Assembly: GCF_029784135.1 (NCBI RefSeq)
Contig: NC_073745.1
Coordinates: 80,353,569 to 80,417,568 of the forward strand
DNA from: Toxorhynchites rutilus septentrionalis
Lineage: Eukaryota > Arthropoda > Insecta > Diptera > Culicidae
Length of the DNA: 64,000 bases
Direction of reading: 5' to 3'
This document shows positions 46,401 through 57,522 of this stretch, in pieces. The stretch's first letter is position 1; each line of letters starts with the position of its first letter. A program made the translations under genes and the position numbers. Below the pieces are notes generated by a model. It did no database searches. It worked only from the letters and a program-made list of their open reading frames with translations, and had not been told where the DNA came from.

Positions 46401-49400
46401 GCAAAAATCGATTTTCTAGTACCGATTTAATAAGATTTAATAAATCCACTGTTTTGAATGCTCTAATCACACCTCTGTCAAATCAGGTATTCGAATGTTC
46501 CAAAACATATAAATAAAATAGTCTTTTTCATGATTTAGAGTAGTTTTATAGTATATTTTTACGGATTCAAATGTCTTAAAGGATGATAAAATACACTTTC
46601 TATTGATGTCAATGCGCCCCTCCTTTGATCTAACTTTTAATCAATCACCAGATGATTATTTGGCACGTATTCCGACCTTTTCTGGATTATAACACTTATA
46701 AATACTGTAAACATCATGCTTGCACACCATTTGTATCAGATTTTTATAGCTAAACCATTAAATTAACGCATTTCGATGACCTCAATTCTGATCATGAGTT
46801 GTCCAATTAATTAATGTTATTTTGTCCACATGTTTTCTATGGTAACCGTTTGGCGCGCTGCAGTTTGTTTATTGTGTCCTTCGCACATATCAGAAATAAA
46901 GTTTCTCTATGTCGAATGTGTTGAGGTGAACACTTTTAAAATGCCCAATAAAAGGCAATATTCTGAAGAAAGACTAAATTATGAATGGATCAATATGATG
47001 ACAGTAAACTAAAACAATGGTAAATACAACATCTACTTGAAAATTGATTCATTTTTTCATTCAAAAATGGTGATTTCTGAAACCGGACAAACCATGATCA
47101 TTTTTTGGACAGTCCATGATAAGAGGTGGCCAAACCATGATCATAATTTCTCTTTAAGGAAAATCGATAAAAAATATAAAAATTTGAATAATTTCGACGC
47201 CTTATGTAGTAGCAACTAGAGACTTGGGGCTTTTCAACAAATCCAAACTCGTATCGATTATATGTGATTTTCATGAAGGAAAATCGATTTGTATTTACTA
47301 GCGTAAAACACCCTAAATCAGACAAACCAAATATAGATTCTTTCTTTCAATTTCGTTCCTATAAATGTTGTATGAAACACAAAATTATGTGCAATAATGA
47401 GGATAGTGTCACCCATACAGTGATCGTTCGTTAATTGGGCCGGAAAATCAATACAATTATCAAATTTTACTCGCTAACTGGACTGAAAACAGCAAAAGCA
47501 ATACTTCAAATTGAAGATTATATCTATTATTGATACTTAACTGCTTTACAGCCCAGTCAACGTACGCCCTTTTATAGATAAGTCCAGTTGAAGACAGTCC
47601 AGTTAGCGAAAGACTTCTGTATATGACGGGGTGGCGAACAACTTAAGCGAGTGTCTTCCGGGCTGGGGCAACATGGGCAATTGTACAGTGAAAAATGATA
47701 TAAATGCTAAGAGGATGGCAGCGATTATCATGCGAGGACATTACATCGACATTACATCGCATGACAAAAATGAAACGACTTGAAATATTAATAATCATCA
47801 TGACTCATATTAATAATTGTTAATGACTTAATGCCTTCTATGATAGATTGAGCAGTAGAACCAATACAACTTGACTGTGATAGTCTGCAAACGAACATCA
47901 TTTCACTGAAAAAGCTACTGCTTCCGATACTTTTTTTTTATCCCTTTTGTTTATTTTAGGCTCATTAGCATTTTAGCTGTAACAGAGCCGAATTTCAATC
48001 GTGTACATGTCACATGTTTATCATATCTATAATTAGCACATTACACAGTTGCCATGTTTTCGGCGTTAGAGTATCCCTTCTATACCATTGTATATGGTAC
48101 ACATTTACACAGTTGCCATATAGGCGTAAGAGTTTTCGTTCTGTTCTTCCATTATCCAGTTAGACCAGACAGCGGAGACAGTTGATTGATCATTGTTGAG
48201 TTATTTATAGAACAGCAGCCCGATGTGTCTTGCAGAGCAGAGCAGTTGTATGGATGAATCGATCTTATTTTGACCGTGGATCGATCTCCATCGCTGATGA
48301 TTGTTGCGTGGACGTAGTTATTCTGTAACAACACAAAGATGGTCAATGAGGGCCCTGAGTTTTGAACTCACGATCGATCGCTTACTAAGCGAACGCGCAA
48401 CCAATGTGGCTACGGAGACCCCCTTCCGATACCTTAGAATAAGACTAATAATAAGAATAAGACAATGGGAAGAAATAACAATACCACAGCTATTCATTCA
48501 AAATAAAGCAACTTCATGATTCCATGTGTATTTTACCTCAAAACACACGATATCGTAAGTATTTTCAACTTGTTTTTTTTGTTTCTTCTCCATAAACTTC
48601 ACATTCAATGTAATCAATGGTGATATATTTTTAATCTTGCTTACCGATCCACATATACTCCATCTACCATTTCATCCTGCTATGTGTCACACTGATATAC
48701 ATTAATTATACTCAGTTAGACAGATTACAATTATTCTTGCTCTTTGAAAGGGTAAATATGTTTGAATCATATACATATGTTTCATATTCCTCATATATTT
48801 GCCGGTATTTGACAAATGAATAATTACATATTCCGCGTTTCGTATTCCGCATATAAAATTAGTGAAATTTGTTGTATTCCCTTCATTGTAAACCTTTCCC
48901 GAATACACTTATGCCAACGAGCCATTCAAACATAAAAAACAGGAAGTGGGTTATATCTATGGTATAACCGCAAGGGTGACATAGGACTATCGTTGATTTA
49001 GAGATCATTTGTATGAAGTTGAATCTGAAATATTCTGAATGAATGAATATTTGGAGAACTTCGAAAACGAGAGCGTTACGTTGGAGGCACAGGGTTTTAT
49101 GCATCCAATATTGGATACGGAAATATCCTACTGATGGGGAAGAATAATCTTCAGAAGCTATCCTGTTAATTGCGATTGATTGAAAAATCACAAAACCAAA
49201 TGTATTTGGTCACAGTGTTTCAGGGATAGAAAACATTAAAATAAACTCTTTCACATGAATGTAATTTTAAATTCCCAGAGGAACTGGCAGATTATTTTCA
49301 GTAACGATTAGATATTTCCACATTTTCCTCGATACTGGAAGCCCACCAGTGGTTAATGCTAACTCGATAACCATCTGTTAATAGCACTTGATTGAAACAT

Positions 49401-52400
49401 ATTTGGTCACAGTGTTACATGGATAGAAAACATTCAAATAAACTCTTTCACATGAATGTATTTCTAAATTCCTAGAGAAACTGGCAGATTATTTTCCGGA
49501 TCTTTCTCGATCCAAACGGAAAGAATTTCGTGCGTGTATGTGTGTGTGTGTAGCGGCTGCTTCGAGATCTTCCCGGGGAACCGTTTGTAGCATCACTCTC
49601 CTCCTGATGGATTCCCTTCTGGCCTAAGGTGCACAAACAGGCTCTTGGTGACACCGTTCATCCGCGCTTTCATGATAAATGAAGAGCTTCACCACAACAG
49701 CGACAACATGCTCCAATCGCTGTTCAATTAGAACTGAGTGGATTTCCGATTGGTGATTTCAATAGCCTATTTTGAAAGCAAATTTAAGACTATTGAAACA
49801 AGTTTTTGGATCAGAAAGTAACAAGTATAGAACGCGTAGACATTTTATCTTTCGAATGAAGTGTTTATCATACCATTTCGTTCAGTTGTTTAGGAGCTAT
49901 TAACACTCAAAATCTCGGTCTTCGGCGTAACGCTTTCGTTTTCGAAACTTTGATTTTACACCCCGGTATAGAAATGAAAGACGTAGTCCTACGTCAAAAA
50001 AATCGGACGGAACAGAAAAAAATTAGACTATATGTTATATGTATAGGAATATAGACTAGTAGCAGAAGCAGAAGCCTTCATTCGCATTAGGTTTCTTCTT
50101 TCTTCCGCCGGAAAAAATGATGAATAGAGCAACAGAGCCATTGCTGTTAAACTTCACATCAGAGTTCGAGAAAACACTGCTTAAGATATTTTCAGTCATC
50201 TTCAACATTCTCCTCTATGTCAGAAACTGATGACAATATCGAAACAATCGACCATTTTATTTTATCTGTTAACTTAGAATTCGTGTGTTGGATAGGGTTG
50301 TATAGTGTGTAAAATTCGTATAGAGTGGCAAATTTTATATAATGCTTCCAGTATTCAATAAGTATGATTCAAAATGATGCTTGAATTGCTCACTATTGAA
50401 CATCAAGAAGTTTGCATTCGCTCATGGTAGATAGCCGCACGCGTCTTGAATAGTCTGAGCGAGGAGGACTTCCGACACTGATTCGAGCAATGCTTGATTC
50501 AAATAGAATGCTATATAAATGAAAGGGTTATGCATATAGGGCCTGATCACGAAAGACACTTCACAGTGAAAACGGAATGAAGTGCGTTTAAATTGTATAC
50601 AATTCATTTCGTTTTCACCGTGAAGTGACGTTCGTGGTTAGGGCCATACACTTTGTCCATAAGACCATAGGACCAAAATGACCAATTTTCAGAGATATCT
50701 TATTGTTCGGTCAAATAATTTCAAAATTCGTTAGGGTATACTGTTTGTTGATTACGGCTTTAGCCGTACTGCCCGTTTGAGTTCACCTCGTTTTTAATCA
50801 CTCTCAGGGTCGGCTTTGGCCCTCGGGAAGATTGTGTCGACCTGTTTTAAACACCGGTGAAATTAACAGCGGAAAGCGGAAACGAGAAATTGTCTAAGCA
50901 ATAAAGGACTGGTTTTGAGGATAGAGCGAAAAGATAGGGAATTAGTTTTCTTTTTTTACATTTTCTATAATTTTGTTTGAGGTTAGTATTGGTACCGTGT
51001 CGTTGGGGCCCTTCGATGTCTTCGATACTCGATGTTGTCGCGCTGGAGATGTAGTCTCGGTCGGGAGAGTGACGTCCTCCTTCTTCGATGGGTGACGTGG
51101 CGTGATCCAACACCGGATCAAACGACGGCGTGTGTTTTCCAGGTAAAGCAGATTGAATTTTGGAAACTATATCCGGGTTCCGAAGGGCAATTTGTTCCAC
51201 ATTTTTTGCCCGAAGATTTTAGCTTTTGATTTTGGAGGATATGGACACTGTATTTAGTTTCCTAGATGCACAAATTCCTTCCTTAACCATGCATGATTCA
51301 CCACCAATGGTTTGACTAGAAACATATGTTTCCTACTTCAAAGGACTATCAAAGTTCCACTTTTCTCGTCACTGATAATAACATTGAAAAATAACAAGCC
51401 CCAGAAATATTTCTTGACCTGCAGAAAATCAAAAACGATTATAATCATAATAAAAACTCAAGAAATGGGAATTTATGTAAATCGCTTGATATGCATCAAT
51501 GATTTCAAGTTATCCTAAGCAGTTCGTGTTATTTCGATTGGAGAGTTTTGATTTATTTGGAGATCATTTAGATTCGTCGAGCAATCCAATTTCAGCTTTT
51601 TCGTTGTATTTTACCATGCTTTGATTGATCATTTTCTTTCTCCGTAGACACTTTTTCCCATTTCCTTCCGGAATTTTTCAAGCTTAATATCTAAAAAAAT
51701 AATCGATAAAGCAGAAAATTGATCTTATACGAAAAGATAACATACATTACATTATTGTCACCAACAAAACATAATAATAACTATAAATAACTAATAACAT
51801 AATAATAACTATAAATAACTATAAATTGAAATCATTTTTCTCTCACGTAATAGATCTGCATGCAAAACTCAATAGATCTTATAGAATTTGGACAGAATGT
51901 ATAATGTTTAATAGTGTCAGTCTACTTATTTTATATCCACACATAATACGAAGCAAAAAATACGGCTGTCTCAATGATTGTCAATAGAATAAATTAGAAG
52001 AACGTTTGCCAAACCGTTTATTCAAAAAATACATATGATAGGAACGATAGATTCAGTTTTAAGAAGCATGCCCTTGAGCCAGCAGATTACAAATATTTTT
52101 TCAAATATCGGACCAAAAGCATTCTGGTGTACGTGTCCTTAGTGAATATCCTGGGTCGCAAAAATGTGCTTCTGAAAATTGATAAACTAACAGACTATCT
52201 AGAAACAGATCAGACCAACATGGATGACGAAACGTATAGTTAGATTTCTTTAATTTCATCAATGGTGATTATTTCAAACAGATAAATTTGTTCGTGCAGA
52301 ATTAGAACAGACCGATATGTTTATTCCGACTACCAAGCGCTATGATCGATGTTATTTCAAGGAACGCAGAAATCGAGAAGTAAAATGAACATCATATGAA

Positions 52401-54393
52401 AGTTCGACGAAGCATTACTTAGGTGTTTTCAACATTATTGTCACCGAAAAAAACATAGTCTATTGGAAGTATTTGTTTTACCAAATCGATTCGCTTGGCA
52501 AATGTCACGAGACTCCAATAGACATACACCCTGAACAGACGATTTACGTTATAGCACACGGCTCTGAACAATTCACAATCAATGATAAATGCTGTTATTA
52601 GGCATTATTTGGTCTGATGCCCTTTAACTAATCAAATTCAGAGGAATTCCATTGCGCGTTCGTTAAAAATGGTTTAGATTAGGTCATAACCATCTGGCAT
52701 TTCATCGCTGTATTCATTATCAACGTTGTTATCAGTGACACACCTTCTCCTCGACCGTTCATACTGCGAATCATAATAAATACTAATCATCAGGGTGCAG
52801 ACATTTGATATTTCATCTTTTTAGAAAACATGATTGCACGGTGACCTTTTCATACATACTGGAAAGGCACATGAATTAAGCCTTGTCGTAAATGCTTCTC
52901 AGATGGCTCAAAAGTCTTTGAAAGATCAGGCCTCCCAAAAATAGTAGGAAATAGTATGAACTTTGAAATTGCATATCTCAATATTTGCGTGACCACCCAC
53001 TCAGTGTTTTGTTTTCATAACACAAATGCTCGAGGGCTCGCAAATGCTCACATATTATCGGTTATCATTCCATAAACGATAAATCTTATGAATCTCATTT
53101 AAATCTGATTTTCTAACACGCTATCCATTCTATCCATCCACAGGTCTGGGCTCCAATCGGTGGGTATTCAATAATAAGGGCCATGCGTACGTTCGGTGTT
53201 TCGCTTTCGCTACGAAGACCGCAACTTCGATAGGGAAGAACCCCAAACCGGAAAAAGAGGGCGAACTGATGTTCATGACCGCCGCCTGGCTGATGGGCGT
53301 TTTCGTGTTTGCCCTGCTGATCGGTCAAATTAGGGACATTATAGCTACCGCTACCAGGTCGAAATCGGAGTACAAACAGCTGGTGGACGAAACACTGGAG
53401 TATATGAGACAGTTGAATCTACCAACGGATCTTCAGCGGCGCGTCAAAATGTGGTTCACGTTTACCTGGGAACAGCAAAGAAGTTTGGATGAGACGCACA
53501 TAATGGATGCCTTGCCTGCCAATCTGAAAACCGACATCGCGATTTCGGTTCACATCCAGACTCTCTCCAAAGTGCAACTGTTTGCTGATTGTGAGGAAGC
53601 TTTACTTCGCGAGTTGGTATTGAAATTGCGATCAGTCACATTTCTGCCCGGTGATTACGTCTGTCGCAAGGGTGAGGTCGGAAAGGAGATGTACATCGTG
53701 AAAACAGGACAAGTGCAGGTAATGGGAGGTCCCAAAAATGATGTCGTGCTTGCTACTCTATATGAAGGTTCAGTGTTCGGGGAGATCAGCTTGTTGGCCA
53801 TCAACGGAGCTGAAGGAAATCGACGAACTGCTGATGTGCGCTCCAAGGGATTTTCCAACTTATTCGTCCTTTCCAAATCCGATCTGAACGAAGCCATCGT
53901 TTATTATCCAAATGCGCAAGCCATTCTTAAAAAACGTGCCAAGAGCTTGATGCGTAAAAACGCTGCCCGCGAAAAAGCGGAATCCAAACAAAGTATCAAC
54001 ACAAACGATGCCGACACGGATGTGGTCATAAACAATCCCCATCGTAAGAATTCACCGAAGCTATTGAAAACTGTCATCCAAGCATTGCCAAAAGAATCTG
54101 CTGCTGTTCAACTTCTCACTCAAGGATTCAAGAGTGATCTCGTGAAGCAAGATAAAATCGATCAGCCGAGTATGTCGGAAGATGCTATCTCCACGCGCAG
54201 TTTGGAAGTTCACACCACTCAAGTTCAGATCGAAAACGAGAAGAATGTCGAGTTGCCTTGCGATCTTGTGTACAGCATTAGAAAGGAACTGATGGACAAC
54301 AACAGCTACATCAATCTGACTGACACGGAAAAGTATAAGCTATTGAATGATTTGTCCAACGCTGAACGCGATCATCAAAAGTCCCCTGTTTGA
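37493..54393 (+). CDS. CngB: Cyclic-nucleotide-gated channel, beta-type subunit, 6 coding exons
   Basis: Exons are 37493-38274, 38330-38502, 38566-38951, 39011-39160, 39250-39334 and 53144-54393, in phase, giving 941 residues. A long N-terminal cytoplasmic part with a coiled-coil-like stretch (residues ~60-105) precedes S1 (~363-385), S2 (~399-417), S3 (from 448), S4 and S5 ([18 protein letters not shown]). The exon 5/6 join gives [13 protein letters not shown], typical of CNG pores. The filter region is [11 protein letters not shown] (residues ~551-561), then S6 ([11 protein letters not shown]), the C-linker and the cNMP-binding domain (~668-790) with [10 protein letters not shown] and R742/R743 in the phosphate cassette. 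The acidic filter residue of A subunits is lacking, which points to a modulatory B subunit that assembles with A subunits in sensory membranes. Intron 5 is 13.8 kb and repeat-filled. AATAAA lies at 54415. Confidence 0.9.
41943..42295. mobile_element. 353-bp MITE, uninterrupted copy
   Basis: AGGGTGCTCATACACTGTTT (41943) and AAACAGTGTACGGCCACCT reversed at the right end (to 42295) form imperfect inverted ends, both continuing into CAAATATTT words. TA flanks both sides (41941-41942, 42296-42297), as for Tc1/mariner-type MITEs. It is the empty-site partner for the insertion at 18047-18423. Confidence 0.75.
43223..45552. mobile_element. 2.33 kb TIR element with TTA duplication, Harbinger-like
   Basis: GGGGCTGTCCACATACCACG (43223) is mirrored by CGTGGTATGTGGACAGCCCC (to 45552). 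TTA flanks both (43220-43222, 45553-45555), and removal rejoins the transposase frame of the host element. Subterminal copies of GTCCACGTGGACA-like words occur at both ends (43330-43340, 45452-45465). The interior holds scraps of mariner-type sequence (about 43900-44000, 44560-44640) but no intact gene. A 3-bp TWA target fits PIF/Harbinger; that assignment is inferred. Confidence 0.78.
46013..46068 (+). mobile_element. 56-bp micro-retroposon, copy B
   Basis: The insert TCATAGGGGCGAATGAACTG ... AAAGCCTCTCAAAAACAAAG is flanked by a perfect 12-bp direct repeat GTGACTACCGGG (46001-46012 and 46069-46080). The target is the transposase sequence of the DD37E remnant, so the pre-insertion sequence is known from the copy at 57523-58813 (MTGTVNGQVYL) and the duplication is real. 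Confidence 0.85.
48120..48423 (-). mobile_element. tRNA-derived SINE
   Basis: On the minus strand, from 48423, GGTCTCCGTAGCCACATTGG and GAGTTCAAAACTC stand as Pol III A- and B-box-like blocks. Between them an arm with loop TTAGTAA (anticodon position AGT, Thr-like) and a T-arm-like TGAG-TTCAAAA-CTCA can be drawn. A ~220-base non-tRNA body follows. Past its end, ATGGCAACTGTGTAA-like words repeat (48030-48130). It is not a functional tRNA: the arms have mismatches and the body continues. Confidence 0.62.
48953..49998. mobile_element. GACGTAGGACTACGTC-family repeat, copy X2 (1.05 kb)
   Basis: The left end is GTGGGTTATATCTATGGTATAACC then GCAAGGGTGACATAGGAC; the right end is GAAAGACGTAGTCCTACGTC (to 49998). 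An internal unit with CAAATGTATTTGGTCACAGT is present twice (49190-49300, 49385-49500). The right 400 bases match X1 near 16930-17412, including the (GT)n-like GTGTGTATGTGTGTG tract. No coding gene. Confidence 0.7.
50539..50645. mobile_element. 107-bp MITE of the Harbinger-like family
   Basis: GGGCCTGATCACGAAAGACA at the left and CGTTCGTGGTTAGGGCC at the right are inverted, with ATA flanking both (50536-50538, 50646-50648). Subterminal ACTTCAC...GTGAAGT and the GAATGAAGTGCG/CGTTTTCACCG core make it nearly a full hairpin. It is a small derivative of the 4358-5747 element. Confidence 0.75.
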
Positions 54394-54820
54394 GTAAATA
54401 TTTGTGCACATTGGAATAAATAATGGGCTATAATTGTTTGCGAGAGGTAAATATCGCTACCCCCCGAAGTATCGCAAGTAGGGAAAAAATAGTAACCGCA
54501 CACATAAAAATCTCGTGCTGACATAAATAAGAATTTCTCAACTTTGCACCTGCAAATGTCTGTCGACAGAAACTAATCAATGTCAATGCCAGTACGGCAC
54601 CCACATTTATTATATCGTGACTGGAAATAAATCATTTTGAATGACGTGTAAATCACTCGGTTTGGTTTTGAGAATGACCGCATGAAGAATATTCCTGCAA
54701 TGATTGGTTAGAAGAAGTTAGAAGTTCCGGTTATTCTAATATACTACTCAGAACATTGAGATGCTTGGGTATAAAAATTTGATTTTTGGTATCGAGAGAA
54801 CCTCAATTCAGCAAAACACG

Positions 54821-55513
54821 TGTAGGGGGAAGTCGGAAAAGACGGACACCCCTGTATAGTTGATAAATTACATTTTTATTTCAAATTTTAATAAAGTACA
54901 AACTTGCAATACAGTGTATCAATACCTTTGACACTTACTGTATACACCTAGCTGGCTTTCTGTTAAAATTTTAAATAAAAACCAAAACGTAATCTACAAA
55001 GAGCAGCTCGATGTCAATTTTCGTCTGCAGAGAATAAGGTTCTCATTGTAATCGAGTAATTTTTTGGGGTATATTTCGTTACGTGAATGTTTTACCATCA
55101 CTTCTCTTTCAGTTTATCGAATCAGCGGTGAAGTTCTCTCATTTTTACTCCAGAAATATTGACGAAAATAAAATACTTACCAAGTCGGGTAAGACGGACA
55201 CGTCACCGACAAATCATTTTTGAGGCATATTTGAAGACTTCCAAAACTTATCGAGTACATAAACTCGAATTTTCAGTTAGTGTCGATATTTCCCACCCAG
55301 GTGTCCATCTTTCCCGACTCAACTTATTTTTTCAAATAAGTCGGGCACATTCATTTTTCAAAATTTCTGCCTCAAAGACCATATTTTTTTAATGAAAAGA
55401 GACTATCCTACCTAGACTATCAATTTGCGGTGAGATAGCTATATATTTTTTTGAAATTTACGAAAAAAACACATTTTACTTAGTGTGTCCGTCTTTACCA
55501 CCCTTCCCCTACA
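54821..55513. mobile_element. TIR element with GACGGACAC motif, 0.69 kb
   Basis: TGTAGGGGGAAGTCGGAAAA then GACGGACACC at the left is mirrored by GTGTGTCCGTCTTTACCACC then CTTCCCCTACA at the right. The motif AAGTCGGGTAAGACGGACAC recurs inside (55178-55200), with an inverted partner at 55300-55322. It begins about 430 bases after the CngB stop. Target duplication not clear. No coding sequence. Confidence 0.65.
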
Positions 55514-55601
55514 TCATTCTATGCGATGAGTCATTTCTGGTAATATCATGTCAAAATATACGACCTCATCCTTTGACTCGGAGTAGTCGGCTTGCGAAAT
55601 A

Positions 55602-55657
55602 CTTCACTTTACTTTTTTTTAAGAAGCTTTAAACCTTGCAGTTCATTCGCCTCTAAT
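55602..55657 (-). mobile_element. 56-bp micro-retroposon, copy C
   Basis: The minus strand reads TTAGAGGCGAATGAACTGCA then AGGTTTAAAGCTTCTTAAAA and a short A-rich tail, the same core as copies A and B. It is flanked by the direct repeat TTGCGAAATA (55592-55601 and 55658-55667), without mismatch. Confidence 0.78.
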
Positions 55658-56435
55658 TTGCGAAATAACTTTTTGCAATTTTTTAATGTCCTAGAAAATA
55701 ATATATTGATGGTTGTGATTGTATTCTCGTCCTCGTCTGTAGTGTTTACCCATGATCTTAACAATCCATTTCACTCAACTAGTAATTGTAAAAACCCGTA
55801 GAAATCTGTGCGAATAGAAAAATCATTAGAGGAAGCAGGGGAAAATTGCTGCGTTCACGTACCGCTATAATTTTGGTGTTGACATAGGACTATGTCTTTG
55901 ATTTCTATATAGGGGGGTCACACTACGAAAAATGATTCATTAAGAGTTTTCAAACGCATATATTGCTCAAAATCGTTATTGCGACTTATGTTGTGTTATA
56001 TACCATTAGACAGGAAATTTATCCAGCTATCCAGGGGTATGTCGTTTCGATTGCACTAACCACTCGCTTTCCTCCGTGACGCGACGAGCAGTTTTGTTGC
56101 TTACATACGGGCGAGTCGATACGTGTTATGAATTATTCTCCATTTGCCGATAATAGGCATTAATTAGTTGGCAGAATCAATGGAGAGATGATCTCGGAAA
56201 ATGGTTTTACTCTATTACCCCAAAAATTTAATCAATTCGGGCTCAGTCGCGTCTTTATCGTGTCGGACTTGCTAATAACAATTTATGTAATTGTGGTCCA
56301 GGATGTCATAATGTCAAGCATGTCGTTTGGTTATGTAAAATGCAATTAATGGATTTAACTGACTGCTGATTCAGAAGTTCGCGTACCACTCACGCATATC
56401 AGATTATGATAGTTTGAGTAGCCGCGATCTGAATA

Positions 56436-57213
56436 CAGGGCGGACTCGATTCTATACAGTTTTTGATTTCTTTTCACCGTGTATAATCGAAAACTGTGTA
56501 CAATCGAGTCAAAAATAAATATTTTTTATTCGTTTTTATGCATGTATTTTTTTTATTATAAAAGAAGAATTTGATTTTTGATTCGTCCCCTTAAAGTCAG
56601 AAAACACCTTTCTCACATAAAAAAAATAAATTTATCCAGATTCTCTCGGGAGGTGATAGACGATCATATTTGACGAAAACTTTGTTTGGGACTTTGTTGC
56701 CTCAAATTGGCTCTACATTAAAAAGTACGCTACGAAAAACGATTTTGTTGCTTTCATTTAAAAGATAAGAATATTTAGTACAGGATATAGTAATAGAACA
56801 TCTAAATTAGTGGATAACAATAACATTTTGGAGGTGTAAAACTTAAAATTAATAAATTTTAATGTGTTGTTATAATTTTAACCTAAAAATTTATATTAAG
56901 CTTCATTGTTTCCATGAATTTTATTTAAAGCCTTCTAAACGCACTACATTTTTTTCTCTGACACCCAATTTCTATACCTCTTAATTTGGCTGCAATATCA
57001 AAATAAACAATTCCTGGTGAAAATTCAAGCAAAAATCATGATTTTTACCCCACTGTACTGTAATAGCCACTTAAATTTCACCTTAACGTTGAAAGGTTAC
57101 AATTTTCTTGAAATAAGTCATATTTGAAATATAAAAACAATTTTTTTTTCAAGCTGTATATAATCGAGTCCATAATTGTATACAATCGAGGTGTGTATAT
57201 AATCAAGTCTACC
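56436..57213. mobile_element. MITE with GACTCGATTATA ends, TA target
   Basis: CAGGGCGGACTCGATTCTATACAG-like sequence at the left and GTGTATATAATCAAGTCTACCT at the right are imperfect inverted ends. ATAATCGA words recur just inside each end (about 56490-56515, 57158-57190). TA flanks both sides. The interior is AT-rich without a gene. Confidence 0.6.
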
Positions 57214-57522
57214 TTAGAAGCCCGCTTAACTTCCTCGAATGCACTTGCCCATTCTCCTTCCCCTTTCCTATACATAAGCAAAACTTAGCCCCAATGAGAT
57301 CAATTTACTACAGCAGCTATACGAAGTACCCGAGAGAGCACTCATGGCCATAGATTACTCAATATACATCACCTGGGTATAAAGTTATTACAAACAATTT
57401 TCAGGAAAACGTGGCAACGAAGGAAAAATGCTATTTTTATCTATAATATATTTCTGTAGTCATAGACTGTAGTCTAGTCTGCCATAGTCTGTAGTCATTT
57501 GACTTAGACTTGTATTCATGTA

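Larger units (their letters stand above)
39335..53143 (+). other. CngB intron 5, 13.8 kb, repeat-filled
   Basis: The donor CAAGGTGAGTG and acceptor CATCCACAGGTCTGG join exons 5 and 6 in phase 1. Within it are X-family ends (39866-40230, 42546-42600, 44715-44765, 48953-49998), a complete 353-bp MITE, a split DD37E remnant, a SINE and the 107-bp Harbinger-like MITE. The stretches 40230-41940, 46260-48100 and 50650-53143 have no recognised element or exon. Confidence 0.8.

Noticed and set aside
48340..48423. Functional tRNA-Thr gene
   Set aside because: The anticodon and T arms have mismatches, the acceptor stem does not close and the sequence continues into a SINE body.
50847..51229. Overlapping frames of 65-117 codons in a GC-richer patch of the CngB intron
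   Set aside because: They lie on opposite strands, no motif is recognised and there are no splice signals consistent with CngB; possibly an old element, but not supportable.
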